A stretch of 64,000 nt of DNA, taken from contig MU008176.1 in the NCBI GenBank assembly GCA_010909165.1, forward strand, positions 1-64,000, written 5' to 3'. Below are positions 37,421 through 47,812 of this stretch, in pieces (the first letter of the stretch is position 1; every line of letters begins with the position of its first letter). Position numbers and translations under genes: made by a program. The notes under the pieces are model-generated. The model was not told the origin of the DNA. It made no database searches and saw nothing but the letters and a program-made list of their open reading frames with translations. This stretch comes from Anthoceros angustus (Eukaryota; Streptophyta; Anthocerotopsida; Anthocerotales; Anthocerotaceae).

Positions 37421-37650
37421 TCAACTTTGACTTTGAAATCTCATCGATCTTGTTCGAATTAGCATATCATCCACATAGAGGATCAAAATGAGCAAGCTTT
37501 GATCCTTAGCTTGCTTCAGATAGAGGCAATGATCCTCATCGCCACGCTTGTAGCCTTGAGAAAGCATAAATGAGTGGAACTTGTGATACCACTCTCGGGT
37601 GCCTGCTTCAAACCATAAAGGCTCTTCCTCAACCTCGCACACCGATGCTC
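37421..37650 (-). pseudogene. Copia C reverse transcriptase fragment
   Basis: A minus-strand frame reads GTREWYHKFHSFMLSQGYKR and then LILILYVDDMLI, with the YVDD polymerase box. Adjacent RT parts extend right to about 38.1 kb in other frames. Confidence 0.8.
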
Positions 37651-38615
37651 TTTGCCCTTCTCAACAAAACCTTGGTTCTTTGCATGTAGACGCCCTCTTG
37701 AAGGTCACCATGCAAGAATGCCGCCTTGACATCCATCCGCATAAGTTCCATATCATCCACAGCAACCAAAGCAAGAACACATCGCAGTTGTCATTTTGAC
37801 TACCGGTGAGAAAATCTCATCAAAGTCAATGCCTGTTGTTGCTTGAAACCCTTAGCAACCAATCGGGCCTTGTACTTTGGTTTGCCATCAAGGTATGACC
37901 TTCATCTTGTACACCCATTTGCAGTGGTGCCTTCTTATCCTTAGGCAACGAACCAACTCCCAAGTTTGGTTCTTGCACGTAATTCATTTCGATCGCATGG
38001 CCTTCTCCCACTTGTCTTTGTTACTCGTTGTGAGCCTCTTTGTAAGAAGAGGGTTCCCCTGTCAATCGACATAACATAATCCGAGATGGATCATACATCG
38101 GTCGTGTAATCCCACTGAAAGCTGCACCTCTATAGGAGCTTGTTCGACTCTTGGTTCATCTACCGGTGGAGGAATGTGCTCGCACATTACCAGTTTCAAC
38201 ACGCCCATGATGATCATGTCCATCTTCTTGAAGATCACCCTTCGCACCTCCACGCTTGGAGTAGGCTTCTGCATCTTGTTCTCATTGAAGAACACGTCGT
38301 TAGTACGAACAACCTTTCTAGCCTCGGATCCCACAAACGGTATCCCATCTCACCGAATCACCATAGCCAAGAAAAATACATTTCTTGGACTTAGGTGCCA
38401 ACTTGTCCCGAAACTCTTTTGGAACATGGCAAGATGCCTCATACCAAACACTCGCAGATGCTTGTAGGATGGTTTCTTTCCGCACTATAGCTCCTCCGAA
38501 CTCGCTCATCAACACCTTATTAGGAGATCATTAATAAGATGGTAGAGACACGCTTCCCCAAAACCCATTAGGCAATCCGAGTTTGACAACAACCACGATC
38601 CTCTCCTCGAATGGT

Positions 38616-39090
38616 TCATTCATCCGCACCCACACCATTTTGTGGAGAGTATCTGGGATCAATTCTCTTTGATTCCCTTGGAATCACGTAATGACCGAAA
38701 GCTGAAACATACTCGCCACCATTATCGTCAGACACTTCAATCGGTGGCGGTGATTCTCTACAAGGGTGACAAATTTCAAACACCGTAACTTCATCCTTTT
38801 TCCTCAAAGGATAAACCCACACCTTGCGTGAGAAATCATCTATGAAAGTGACAAAATAGAGGCACCGCCTAATGATGCAGAGGCATAGGTCCACATACAT
38901 CACGTGAACCAACTCAAGAGGTTTACTTCTACTTTTACCTCGTGTTCGATGTGATGATTTTATGCTTCCCATATAAGCAGTGCTCACACATCGAGAGATC
39001 GAGAAGTTAAGAACAGGATATAACCGTAACGAGATAAAACCTTCATTCCCTTCTCGAGACATATGTCCTAACCGCAATGCCACAAGGAAA
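38616..39090 (-). pseudogene. Copia C integrase fragment
   Basis: The minus strand holds LGHMSREG (end of the zinc-binding part), then RGKSRSKPLELVHVMYVDLC, FVTFIDDFSRKVWVYPLRKK and DDNGGEYVS. These include the first two acidic residues of the DDE core. The final ...YSPQNGVGADE block has the expected form of the third. Confidence 0.8.
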
Positions 39091-40199
39091 CATTTGGGCT
39101 TTCATCACACGATCACATGATCTTTGATGTTTACTCAAGTGAGTACAAAGTGCCACACTTCGATCCACGAGCTAACACAAGAGAACCTTTGGAGATCTTC
39201 CAAGAGTGATCCCCAAACCAGTGATGGTAACCGGCATCATCCAACCGTCCCGCGCTAATCATGCTCTTGTCAACTTCGAACATGCCTAACGCCCTTCAAA
39301 GATGAATGAAGATCCGTTGTCAAACTTGAGTTGCACATCACCCACGCGCGATCCGCATGCATAGTTATTTCCAAGCCTAACGATCCTTTCCTTGTAGCAT
39401 CATACGTTAAACCACTCTATGCGGAGTAACATGGAAAGATGCACCGAGTCAATTATCCAATTGCGAGAATAAATGACTATCCACGGTAATTATGCGACAT
39501 TCAAGTAAGAAGAGATAAGGACATCTCCGTCCTCAACAGTTTAACTCTTCCAACTCGATGCATTTAAGTCGCCTTCTTGTCTCGCTTCTTCTCTTTCCTT
39601 GGTCCTTTTGAACTTCTTCTCTTTGAAGTGACCCTTTGTGACAATAGTGACACTCCACATTCTTGTTACGACTACGAGATTTGCTACGAGAAAGCATCCG
39701 TTGCTTCCCTTCGCAGGGACCTCCCTCTCACTATGAGGGCACCGGAACCTTTGGAAGGTTCCATGTTTTTCCTGCTCACCTCCTCGTTAACAGCTACCTT
39801 CTACATTTACAATGGTAAGACCACTAGCGAGGCAATTACTCAACATGCAGTGTCCCAACTCTCCGTAATGTGACCAATGAAACATAGCTCTCACGGAATC
39901 AGGAACGTGATACCTTGAGATGAGAGTGGCTGAAAATGGTATTGAAATCATTCGGATGATCGGACATCCTCGTCCCTTCCTTCATCTTCAAGTCCACCAT
40001 TTGTTTCAACCAATACACCGAGAAGCCGCACTTTGCTTCTCATACAGTCACTACCACGCCCGCGATCAGTAACTCGTGGTCTTATCTTTCACATTGAAGT
40101 ACACTGCTTTTGACAATGTTAGCATGATAGTAGATCTAGCAAGCTCATCCAGTCCCGCCACTCATCCCGTCATACTATCCGGTTTGACGCCTAACAACT

Positions 40200-40320
40200 T
40201 TATGGGCTTGATGCTTTTTACACTAGAACATTATACACTTGTTCTTTCCGAGCGGGAAGTTAGTACCATCTAACTTCTCGATATTGAACATGACGCTCGA
40301 CGATGAAGACATCATGACTC
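40200..40320 (-). pseudogene. Copia C gag start
   Basis: A minus-strand frame near 40300-40230 gives FNIEKLDGTNFPL, a typical Copia gag N-terminus. The remainder of gag between 39.1 and 40.2 kb is broken. Confidence 0.6.
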
Positions 40321-40439
40321 AAAAATCGATACATTAAACACTCAACTCGCCTTGTTAGAAAAGTCAAAGAAAAGCGATCCGTGCGGTCGTATTTTGTCGT
40401 TGAGTATTCCACCCGAATGTCGGCGAATTTTCTCGCCAC

Positions 40440-41212
40440 CGCCCGCTGGCGCGCCGCGGGCGCGCCGCGCTGCGCGCGCCGCGCCGCGCGCCGGGCGCCC
40501 GCGCGCTGCGCCGCGCGCCGCGCCGCGCGCCGCGCGCGCGCGCGGCCGCGCCCGCGGCCGCGCGCCAAGGCTGCGCCCGCGGCGCGCAAGGCCGCCCGCG
40601 GGCGCCGCGCGCTGCTGCACGCGCGCTGGCGGCGCCACGCGCTGCCAAGGCCGCGGGCGCTGCGGCGCGCCGGGCTCGCGCGCGCGCGCGCGGCTCGCGC
40701 CAAGGCGCGGGCGCGGCTCGCGCTGGCCGCGCGCCGCTGGCGCTGCGCGCCAAGGCCGCGGGCGCTGCGGCGCTGCGCGCTGCTGCGCTGGCGCTCAAGG
40801 CGCGGGCGCGCGCGCTGCGGGCGCGCTCAAGGCTGCGGGCGCTGCGCTCATGGGCCTCGGCGCGCGGGCGCCAAGGCGGCGCCGCGCCAAGGCCGCCCGC
40901 TGGCGCGCCGCGGGCGCTGCGCGCGCCGCGGGCGGCTGCGGCCGGCGCCACGCGCTGCGCCGGGCTGCGGCCGCGCCGGGCGCGCCGCGCGCGCCGCTGG
41001 CCGCGCCCGCGCGCTGCGCCGGGCGCTGCGCCCGGCCGCGGCCGCGCCGGCCGCGCGCCGCGGCTCGCGCCCGCGGCCGCGCTCGCGCGCTGCGCCGGCG
41101 CGCGCTCGCGCCGCGGCTCGCGCCTGCCCGCGCGCGCCGCGCTGCGCGCCGCGGGCGCGCGCGGCCGGGCGCGCCGCGCGCTGCGCGCGCGGTCTTGCCT
41201 CGCCACGCCTCA
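40440..41212. repeat. Pure-GC low-complexity tract in the Copia C leader
   Basis: About 770 bp are made almost only of G and C in GCGCGCC, GCGGGCGC and CTGCGC words, with CCAAGGC words as the main source of A. It lies between the primer-binding site and the gag start of Copia C. Long Arg/Ala-rich open frames in nearly every phase result from the absence of stop codons and are not genes. Confidence 0.85.
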
Positions 41213-41289
41213 TCTCGCCGCATCCGCAGCCTCGCCGCGATCCGATCACCCGCAGCCTAGAAAATTCTAGCATCACAACACAGCAAACC

Positions 41290-41305
41290 AAGGCTCGATA
41301 CCGCT
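41290..41305 (-). other. Primer-binding-site-like sequence of Copia C
   Basis: The minus strand reads GCGGTATCGAGCCTTGG next to the 5' LTR. The usual plant Copia site, complementary to initiator methionine tRNA, is TGGTATCAGAGC. The sequence here fits it after one base loss at the CAG/CTG position. Confidence 0.55.
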
Positions 41306-41556
41306 TGAAGGATCGTGGCAGCCATGGTGGAAGAGGAGAGGAGGAGGCAAGAGTAGCTCTCTCACATTGAGATGAGGCTTGGAGGGTATTTATACCTCCA
41401 ATAGGGCTCCTAGAAGCTCCTAGGAAGCTCCACAAGAAGCTCCTAGGAAGGAGCACAAGAAGCTTCCTAGTGATTAGCTTAAGCTAATGATACTTAATCG
41501 ACACCTAACTTAGACTAAGTGTATTAGTCTAAGTATATTGGGCTTTAATACCCTAC
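41306..41556 (-). repeat. Copia C 5' LTR
   Basis: About 251 bp collinear with the LTR at 36298-36540, with small indels. For example, the CTCCTAGAAGCTCCTAGG segment is expanded relative to the other LTR. Its terminal bases at the right edge are degraded. Confidence 0.85.
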
Positions 41557-42389
41557 TAAGGTCACCGGGTCCAGTTGAGGAAGGCGGAAGGGAAGCGTAT
41601 GGCCGGTAAGTCAGCTGGAGCGAAAGCGACGGAGTTGGACTGTGGAGCAACAACGGGCGGAGGTGACCGAGGCCCGCATCAAGTGACTATATCAATATCA
41701 AACCTGGTAGGAGGTGGTCCAACAAGCGGGCAGACTCGGCTCCGGCACCTATGGCGAAGGAGTATCAGATGCTCGGGCACGTGGAAGAGGCAATTCAACA
41801 AGTGGATTCGGACTTTGCCTATTACACGCCGAGCTCCTGGCAGAAGCCTCCCGCAACAGAAGACGGACTGGAAGGCTCAGAGGGGGAAGAAGGGCATGGG
41901 GACAGCACGGGGACTCTAGTGGCCCTGTTTGGAGACGACGGCAGCGGGGGAGAAGAGCCTCAAGAGGAGCGAGACGCAACGGACCTCAGGGTAAGTTCAC
42001 CGCAACCTGCTCGGGAGAAGGGAGGTGACGGCCCTGAAAGGGGCGCAGAAGGAGGGAGCCAACCCGACCCAAGACAAGGGTCGGGGGGTAGGGATGAGGA
42101 CCTAGCAGTACGAGGTCCACAGATAAGGGGTCCCGAGTTTGGGGACCGACCCCTGCAAGTCGGACCGAGGTCCGAACCCTCAGAGACGAGGCCGGACCCA
42201 GGACCCGGACCGGAAATAAGACGGACTCGAGCCAGACCGGAGTCGAGGCCTGACCGAGGTCCTGGACCTGCAAGAAGGAGGAGCCCCGCCGGCTTACGCT
42301 GGGAATGGCCGGTGGCCCCACCGGAGGGCCCACGGGAGGCCGTGGAGGATGACGTTGTGGTAGCGGTCGTCGGACCGCCCAGTATGTGA
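41557..42389 (+). pseudogene. Gag-like region, family G, right part after Copia C
   Basis: A plus-strand open frame at 41751-42389 encodes MAKEYQMLGHVEEAIQQVDS, then DFAYYTPSSWQKPPA, an acidic stretch and a Pro/Arg-rich tail. It lies in the same orientation as the gag-like sequence left of Copia C and probably continues it. No nucleocapsid zinc knuckle is visible. Confidence 0.4.
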
Positions 42390-43129
42390 CGGGATTCGGG
42401 AGAAAGGAGGGGTCCCGCCTCACGGATCATCCGATTAGGTGCCGCAAGCTGTCGGGCGGGAGATTGGACCACCAATCCCAAGGCGGAACCCGGGACCTTC
42501 CCGGCCCACAGAGCGAAGGAGATAGGGGAGGAAATAGGATGGTAGGCGGCGATTAGGGTATCTTGGTGGCCATCACCGTAATAGGTGTAATAAAGACGCC
42601 AACTCGGGCGTAGTATAAAGTGAGGCTGCCACAGATAAATCATCTTTCTCTTGGTGTTGATGCCGCCTGCACTTGTGTGTCTTCTTGCTAACGTGAGTCC
42701 CGCATCGAGGCAGGCGCCCTCCGGAGATTGATCGTGGTTCGTGACGGACCTAACGTGTTGTGGTGTGTGGAAGGGTGACCGGGATCCGTGCTCGTCTGCA
42801 GCCGCGCCCCGAACGGACCGAACGTGAGCCGAGGGACTCGGAGGGCGTCAGCCCACGGAGGCCCGGCGTAACGACGGATAAGGTCCGGACTGTAGCCCGC
42901 GCGGCCTTCCCTAAGACCGATAAGTGTAGTGAGTGGAGAGGAACGGACTAGAGGTGCGAGTGACGAACGCCTATACGGACGCGAACGGTCCTTAAACGCT
43001 TGGCCACACCGCCCGTAAGGTGAACGCTGGTAGTTAGACGCGAATCGATGAATGTGCGTTGAGACCGAACGGACGCAGTAAGAGAACACGAACGCGGCAA
43101 GCAGACTGTCATTCCCTTGGGAACGGACT
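42390..43129. other. Possible LTR-like spacer
   Basis: An AATAAA-like signal near 42590 and a TATAAAG stretch near 42613 are followed by short C-rich words. This could be part of an LTR of family G, but no second copy was matched. No gene is recognised. Confidence 0.25.
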
Positions 43130-44339
43130 CCTTCCTACAACGACACGGGATTGTGCGCGCCCGGCTGGCCGTCAGCGAAAGACGCGCCACATGCTCCGCT
43201 GAAGGAACTAAAAGGAGGGAGGCAGGAATGTCTTCCCACACTTCTCTGGGTGGCGAGGGGGTCCGTTCCAAACGTATGGAGTCCGGGATCCCCTCCCAAT
43301 CGTCCTCCTCCCGGACCCGCTTGGCCCTGGTCGGACGGCCTTCTGCCTCCTGCGTTCTTCCTTCACGCTCTGCTTAGGGCAGGGTCGCCAGTCCCTTCCG
43401 CAGCGCCCGCTCTTCTTCTCCTTCCTTCAGGAGGTTCATATGCCCCCACACATGGATAATAAACGGCAACAACGCCGACGGGGGTGGCTTCTCACTCCTC
43501 AACTTCCTGGCCTCCTGGTTGATTCTGGCGAAGATGATTCTTCCCCAGTCGGCCCGTTTCCCCCTCTACAGGGCGTGGAGGAACACCAATAGGTTGTCAC
43601 CAAGGTGGTCCACCTTGGTGAGCATGTTCCAATGGACGATGACCTTCGCCACCGCCCTCACCCGCCTGTCCAGCAGGTCCGACATCAACCAGCCGTTGGA
43701 GGACCGCGGCGTCCCCGGCCTCAACAGCGCCGCCCTTGCCGCTTCTATCTTGTCCCTCACCTTGAGGGGCTCCGGAACTATGCCCCCAATTTCTTCAACT
43801 GGGCGGTTGTAAACCGCCCTCAGGACCTGCACGGTCCACCTCCTGGGGTCCTGCCTCAGGCTCTTGGAGCGGACATTTTCCGAGCGTATTCTCGTTAGGG
43901 GTCGCTGGGTTGGTCCGTGATGTGAAAATATCCAGCGCCTTCCACCGCCTCCTCCGCCTCCGCCAACCAAGGTCCAAAGTCTGGGTAGCGCTTGGTGACG
44001 ATGTTCCGTTCCACTAGGCGCCAGGGCTCCCACACTTCCGCCGCCTTCTTGGGCCCCATTGCCTCCTTGTTCCAGCTGTTGGGGGTCGAGGCTCAACAAT
44101 CTTCCGCTCTCGTCACCGGCCGCTTCCAACCACGAGGAGGAACCGCTCGCAAGGGTGCTTGGGCGCTTGAAGAGACAACGCCAGAGAGAGCCGGTGTTGT
44201 GCCGAGAGATCGAAACCGCGAGGTCGCTTGGAAGAATGACCTTCGCCCGGCCGCAAAGATCGAGAGTAACCGTAGCTGGAGGGCGCTCTTCGCTGCCCAT
44301 AACCGCCGTGAGGCCTCGCATGGCTTACTAGCCTTACGC
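43130..44339 (-). pseudogene. Gag-like region, family G, right inverted arm
   Basis: A long minus-strand frame (251 codons, 43566-44321) begins MRGLTAVMGSEERPPATVTL and contains SLWRCLFKRPSTLASGSSSW, DPRRWTVQVLRAVYNRPVEE and TKVDHLGDNLLVFLHAL. After one stop, RGKRADWGRIIFARINQEAR follows. It is the better-preserved relative of the plus-strand sequence at 33.8-34.8 kb and of 28.1-28.4 kb. It looks like the structural part of an LTR retroelement; I do not recognise a named domain. Confidence 0.5.
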
Positions 44340-44440
44340 CGCGCATTTAGCCTCTTGCCACTGCATTTAGCCTTACGCCGCCGCGTACTCTAGCCTTACG
44401 CTGCCGCGTACTCTAGCCTTACGCTAGCGCCTTGTACTCG
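44320..44440. repeat. Short tandem repeat, unit about 23-26 bp
   Basis: Words of the form TAGCCTTACGCCGCCGCGTACTC recur head to tail about four times with variation. They sit inside the LTR/leader-like right arm and have no counterpart of this length in the left arm. Confidence 0.55.
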
Positions 44441-44822
44441 GAGCGTGAATACCTGCCTATAACGGCCACTGGCAACCCTACGGCCCTGGTCCGCTGCATG
44501 CCTGTCCACCTCTCAGCACCGTCCATGTGGCTCCTTCTGCTCAAAATACGCTCCCAACTCCCAAGTTACTTTACTTGGCGTTCTTATCCCGACTTACTCC
44601 GTAGCGTAATTCGGACTTACCGTGGTGTACTCCGGAGTGCGGGCCGATCATCCGGAAAAGTAGCCTCCCGAGTGCGGTCCGAGCCTTCTCGCCTACTCCG
44701 GAGTGTAGTCCGGAGTACTCCGACCTTATTTCTCCCTTTCCGCCTTATTTTCTACTCCACACCTACGAAAAAAAACAAAACCTAGCTTATTACCTACCCA
44801 AGGGAAGAGTCCGTAGTCCACA
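44340..44822 (-). repeat. LTR/leader-like sequence, right inverted arm
   Basis: The minus strand starts TGTGGACTACGGACTCTTCC at 44822 and parallels 33367-33790, including a GGTTTTGTTTTTTTT stretch. It interrupts an RT frame at 44824, so this edge looks like a true insertion boundary. Confidence 0.5.
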
Positions 44823-44823
44823 C

Positions 44824-45540
44824 TCACAATTCCTCTAGGATGCTCCCGAAGATGATGTTGAGGTAACGAATGCTCCGCACCCCAAGCATGGGTTTCTCCA
44901 TAGGTAGTAACCTGTTGGCCCCAAACACCCGAGAAGTCCTGTGAGGAATCTCACCCCTGGCCACTGCCGCCGCCAGAATGAAGAGCTCCGAGAAACCACT
45001 AGAAGGATCCTCGGGAGCAAAGTAATCTCGAAGGTGATCATAGACTGTCCCAAACATACCACCTGAAGAAAGCCGTGGGGCAATGGAAAGAGCCCTACCA
45101 AAGACCATCGAGACAAAAAGGCTCCTCTGGCATGTAATCCAGGAGATCCTGTGGAATGAGGTCATCTGGGGCCGGGTGAAGGGCACGGAGCGTAGAGATG
45201 GTGTCCTTGGAGGCTAGCGCCACCGGCTCCGGGCAAAGTGCCGGGGCAGCCTTGGTATATTCCCCAGCACAGCCTAACAAGAGACACTCTTGAGTCATGC
45301 CTTGGTAGGGTCTTGACAGACCCAATCCACCTTGGCAACCTCCACCTTGGATCTCAGTGCGCGCCCCCCCTCCTCCTGCAGAGCTTTCCAGTCCCCGGCC
45401 CGAAACCGACGGAGACAAGACGCCACCTTCCTATGGCCGGAAGAACCATCCCTAGAGTGACGAAGACGTAAGGCGATCTGGAGGAAGTCGGTAGGCAAGG
45501 CGAACGTCGTCATGCAAGCGCCTCAGGAGACACCGAAAAA
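44824..45540 (-). pseudogene. LINE-like reverse transcriptase, N-terminal part
   Basis: Minus-strand frames give DWKALQEEGGRALRSKVEVA, then LRALHPAPDDLIPQDLLDYM, RALSIAPRLSSGGMFGTVYD, HLRDYF, and GANRLLPMEKPMLGVRSIRY. This is the pattern of a non-LTR-type RT in which 'GG.G...DHLRD' and a 'L.K...GVRPIAV' block precede the catalytic motifs. The frame ends abruptly at the LTR-like arm, before the catalytic Asp pair. One or two frame changes are needed. Confidence 0.6.
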
Positions 45541-46245
45541 TGTAGGGTCCCGGAAAACGTGCTTCGAATAGGGTGAGTAGACGATCCAATTGCATTCACA
45601 ACCACTGCTAGGACTGCGGTGGGCCAAGGGGAGCATCCAAACTCGGAGCTAGATGTATAGCCCCACTAGAAGGGGGCTTATCCATGGTCACAATCATTTT
45701 ATTATCACCCTTTTCATGCAAACACCACACATATTATAAGACTATTAATTAGTATTTAAACCTCATATTTTAATAAAATAAACAATAAATTATTTATATA
45801 GCAAAAATGAAAAACATACTGCATTATTAGTACATCCAAGGTATTATATTGCATTGAAAAAATCATATATATATATTTTAAATAAAATAAGAAAACAATA
45901 CATTATAGTGCATCCAAACCAAAATATTGTTTGTATATCATAATCAAGAATGCAATGCATTATATGGATCTAAAAGCTACATATTACACCAAAACAAGTA
46001 GACAAAGCATTATAATGCATCCAAACCAAAATATGTAAACATGGCCAAAACCAATAGGCAATCATTATAATGGACCAAAATCTAAAAAATGGTTCGGCCA
46101 AAAAAATAGTTAGTGAATGCTATTGTGTTATTGTAACACTTATAAACACACCTAAATCAAATCTGTGGGAAAATGAAAAGTACCCATAAGTGGCGGTGAG
46201 GTGGGTGCACTTGCAGGCTCAATGTTTGAGGTGGGCGTCTTCATG
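45541..46245. other. AT-rich non-coding spacer
   Basis: Long A/T runs and TATATA stretches (for example near 45867). A CATTATAATGCATCC-type word recurs at 45901-45915, 45960 and 46010, suggesting an old diverged repeat. No open frame. Confidence 0.45.
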
Positions 46246-46710
46246 CTAGCTTTCCTCGACTTCTTTGTCCGATTCTCCTGGTGGCATCATGAAGAAAATT
46301 TTAATATAGGTAGCAGGGTTTGAAATTAGGGTTGTATTATTTACTTGAGTTGGACTCTTCCAGCCTTTCACGCACACAGCTTTCTTGAGCTCCTTAGTTC
46401 TTCCCCAAATTTGATCTAAGGTAAATAACCGAGCTTTCAACTACTATTCCTTGGTGGGCATCCCTTCTTCCCTTGTAATCCCTTTAAGCTCCTCCCATTT
46501 TTCCGCGACTGTTACAACATGCCTCTTTTGGGCATGTTCTCGATTCTGATGCATCTTTAGAGTCACCGTGTTGGTGATTGTCCCAGGGAGCTTGTCATGA
46601 TAAGAATAGCGCAAGCACGCGTAATCGTACTGCAGCATCTTGTGGACTCTCAATGTCGCCATCTTATAGTGCACATCGAGCTTAGCAACTTACAACTCAA
46701 AATTGGAAGA
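46246..46710 (-). pseudogene. Broken open frame, unrecognised
   Basis: On the minus strand a start MASSNFEL is followed by a TAA. The same frame continues through MATLRVHKMLQYDYACLRYS, MHQNREHAQKRHVVTVAEKW and, after two TAG codons, LFTLDQIWGRTKELKKAVCV. The composition is protein-like and continuous in one frame across the stops, which looks like a recently inactivated gene or element. I know no family for it. Confidence 0.35.
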
Positions 46711-47094
46711 AGCCATTCTAGCACATACAAGGAGACCAGTATACCTAAAAATAAAAAACCAAAATGAATGATTGAAATAAGTTATAAGATTAAAAAATAA
46801 CGATAAATCATTAGAAATAAATATTAAAATGAAAATACATACCTTGAAATGAGCCTCCCCACGCGGAAACCCTAAACTCAAGCCCTTAAAAACGCTCCCG
46901 AACGAGACGCCGTACTCGAGCTCCGAGAAGTGCGCAGCCGTCCATACTGTAGCCCCGCTACTAAATCGATGGTTTCCGGGCCATTTGTGCCCGAATGGTT
47001 TGTAGGGAGAGAGAGCGGAAACCGGGACCCGATCCCTCCAGGGGCCATCGTGGCACCTAAAAGGCGGGCCCGCCGGGGAGCGAACGCCCTGGAG
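46711..47094. other. Spacer, no gene recognised
   Basis: An AT-rich left part and a mixed right part between the broken frame and the LHCB 3' flank. Nothing is assigned. Confidence 0.3.
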
Positions 47095-47812
47095 GGCTGC
47101 TATGTAACAGGGCCTTCGAGCAAGGGTCAAGGAGTGGTTCAAGGCAGTCTACAAATCTCTGTCCCAGCTTTGCACATTTGGGAAACCTCTGGACAAGGAA
47201 ACGCAAGAGGTTTTCGAAACGTGCTGCCACAAAAGACATCGTGGCTTTGAAATTGGAGCAACATTTGTGAAGGAGCATGCCATCCAACGAGCCTAATTGA
47301 CCCGGATCCAGACTGAAACTTTCAGCAAGACAAAAGCGTGGCTCAGGCACATTCCTCATATTGAGCTACCCTTAACCTTGCAAGCCTCGCATTCACGGCT
47401 TCCTTGAATGCTTGTTTGACAGACCATGGGGCCCAGGCCTGGCATAGCTCCGATTTCGTGGAACCACATGCTGGCAATCAGTTTCCTGACTAGTAGGTTC
47501 GTGAAGACGAGCTTACTACATTCCAACGTGTCACAGACCTGAGGTTTTTCAGAGAGATTGTACAACTCAGCATGGACCACATTGAGGTTTACTTGTTACA
47601 GGACTGAGACACAGATGGCAACATAACACGTTCTTCTCGGATGTGCTTTTGTTCCGTGCACGTAGTGTACCGATCAAGTAATGTTGCACAGAACATAATA
47701 GGTAGCAGATTTCCATTCAACGAGCATGTAATGTACAATTGGCACCTTTGATCACGGTGGTAAGCTGCCAGGAGAACGATAAGAATCTGGAGAACAACAG
47801 AAAGCCCTACAC
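47095..47812 (-). other. Conserved 3' flank of the minus-strand LHCB gene
   Basis: The minus strand after the stop codon contains an AATTGTACATTACATGCTCG block (about 100 bp past the stop). Farther on is a CACGTTTCGAAAACCTCTTG block near 47210. Both have clear counterparts after the two plus-strand LHCB genes (61.45-62.11 and 63.42-64.0 kb). Reading frames are not conserved between copies, so this is 3' UTR and flanking DNA duplicated with the gene. Confidence 0.7.

Larger units (their letters stand above)
36298..41556 (-). mobile_element. Copia C, complete-length LTR retrotransposon (decayed)
   Basis: Both LTRs, a primer-binding-site-like sequence and a polypurine tract are visible on the minus strand. 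The order from the 5' LTR (right) is leader with a GC tract, gag start, integrase, RT, RNase H, polypurine tract, 3' LTR. This is the Copia order with integrase before RT. Coding parts are broken into short frames. No clear target-site duplication is seen (AGAAG at left, TAAGG at right). It lies inside a gag-like element of family G, so it is the younger insertion. Confidence 0.85.

Noticed and set aside
40352-41456. Long open frames (up to 329 codons) on both strands, very rich in Arg and Ala
   Set aside because: They exist only because the tract lacks A/T and therefore stop codons; several phases are open at once and no domain is present.
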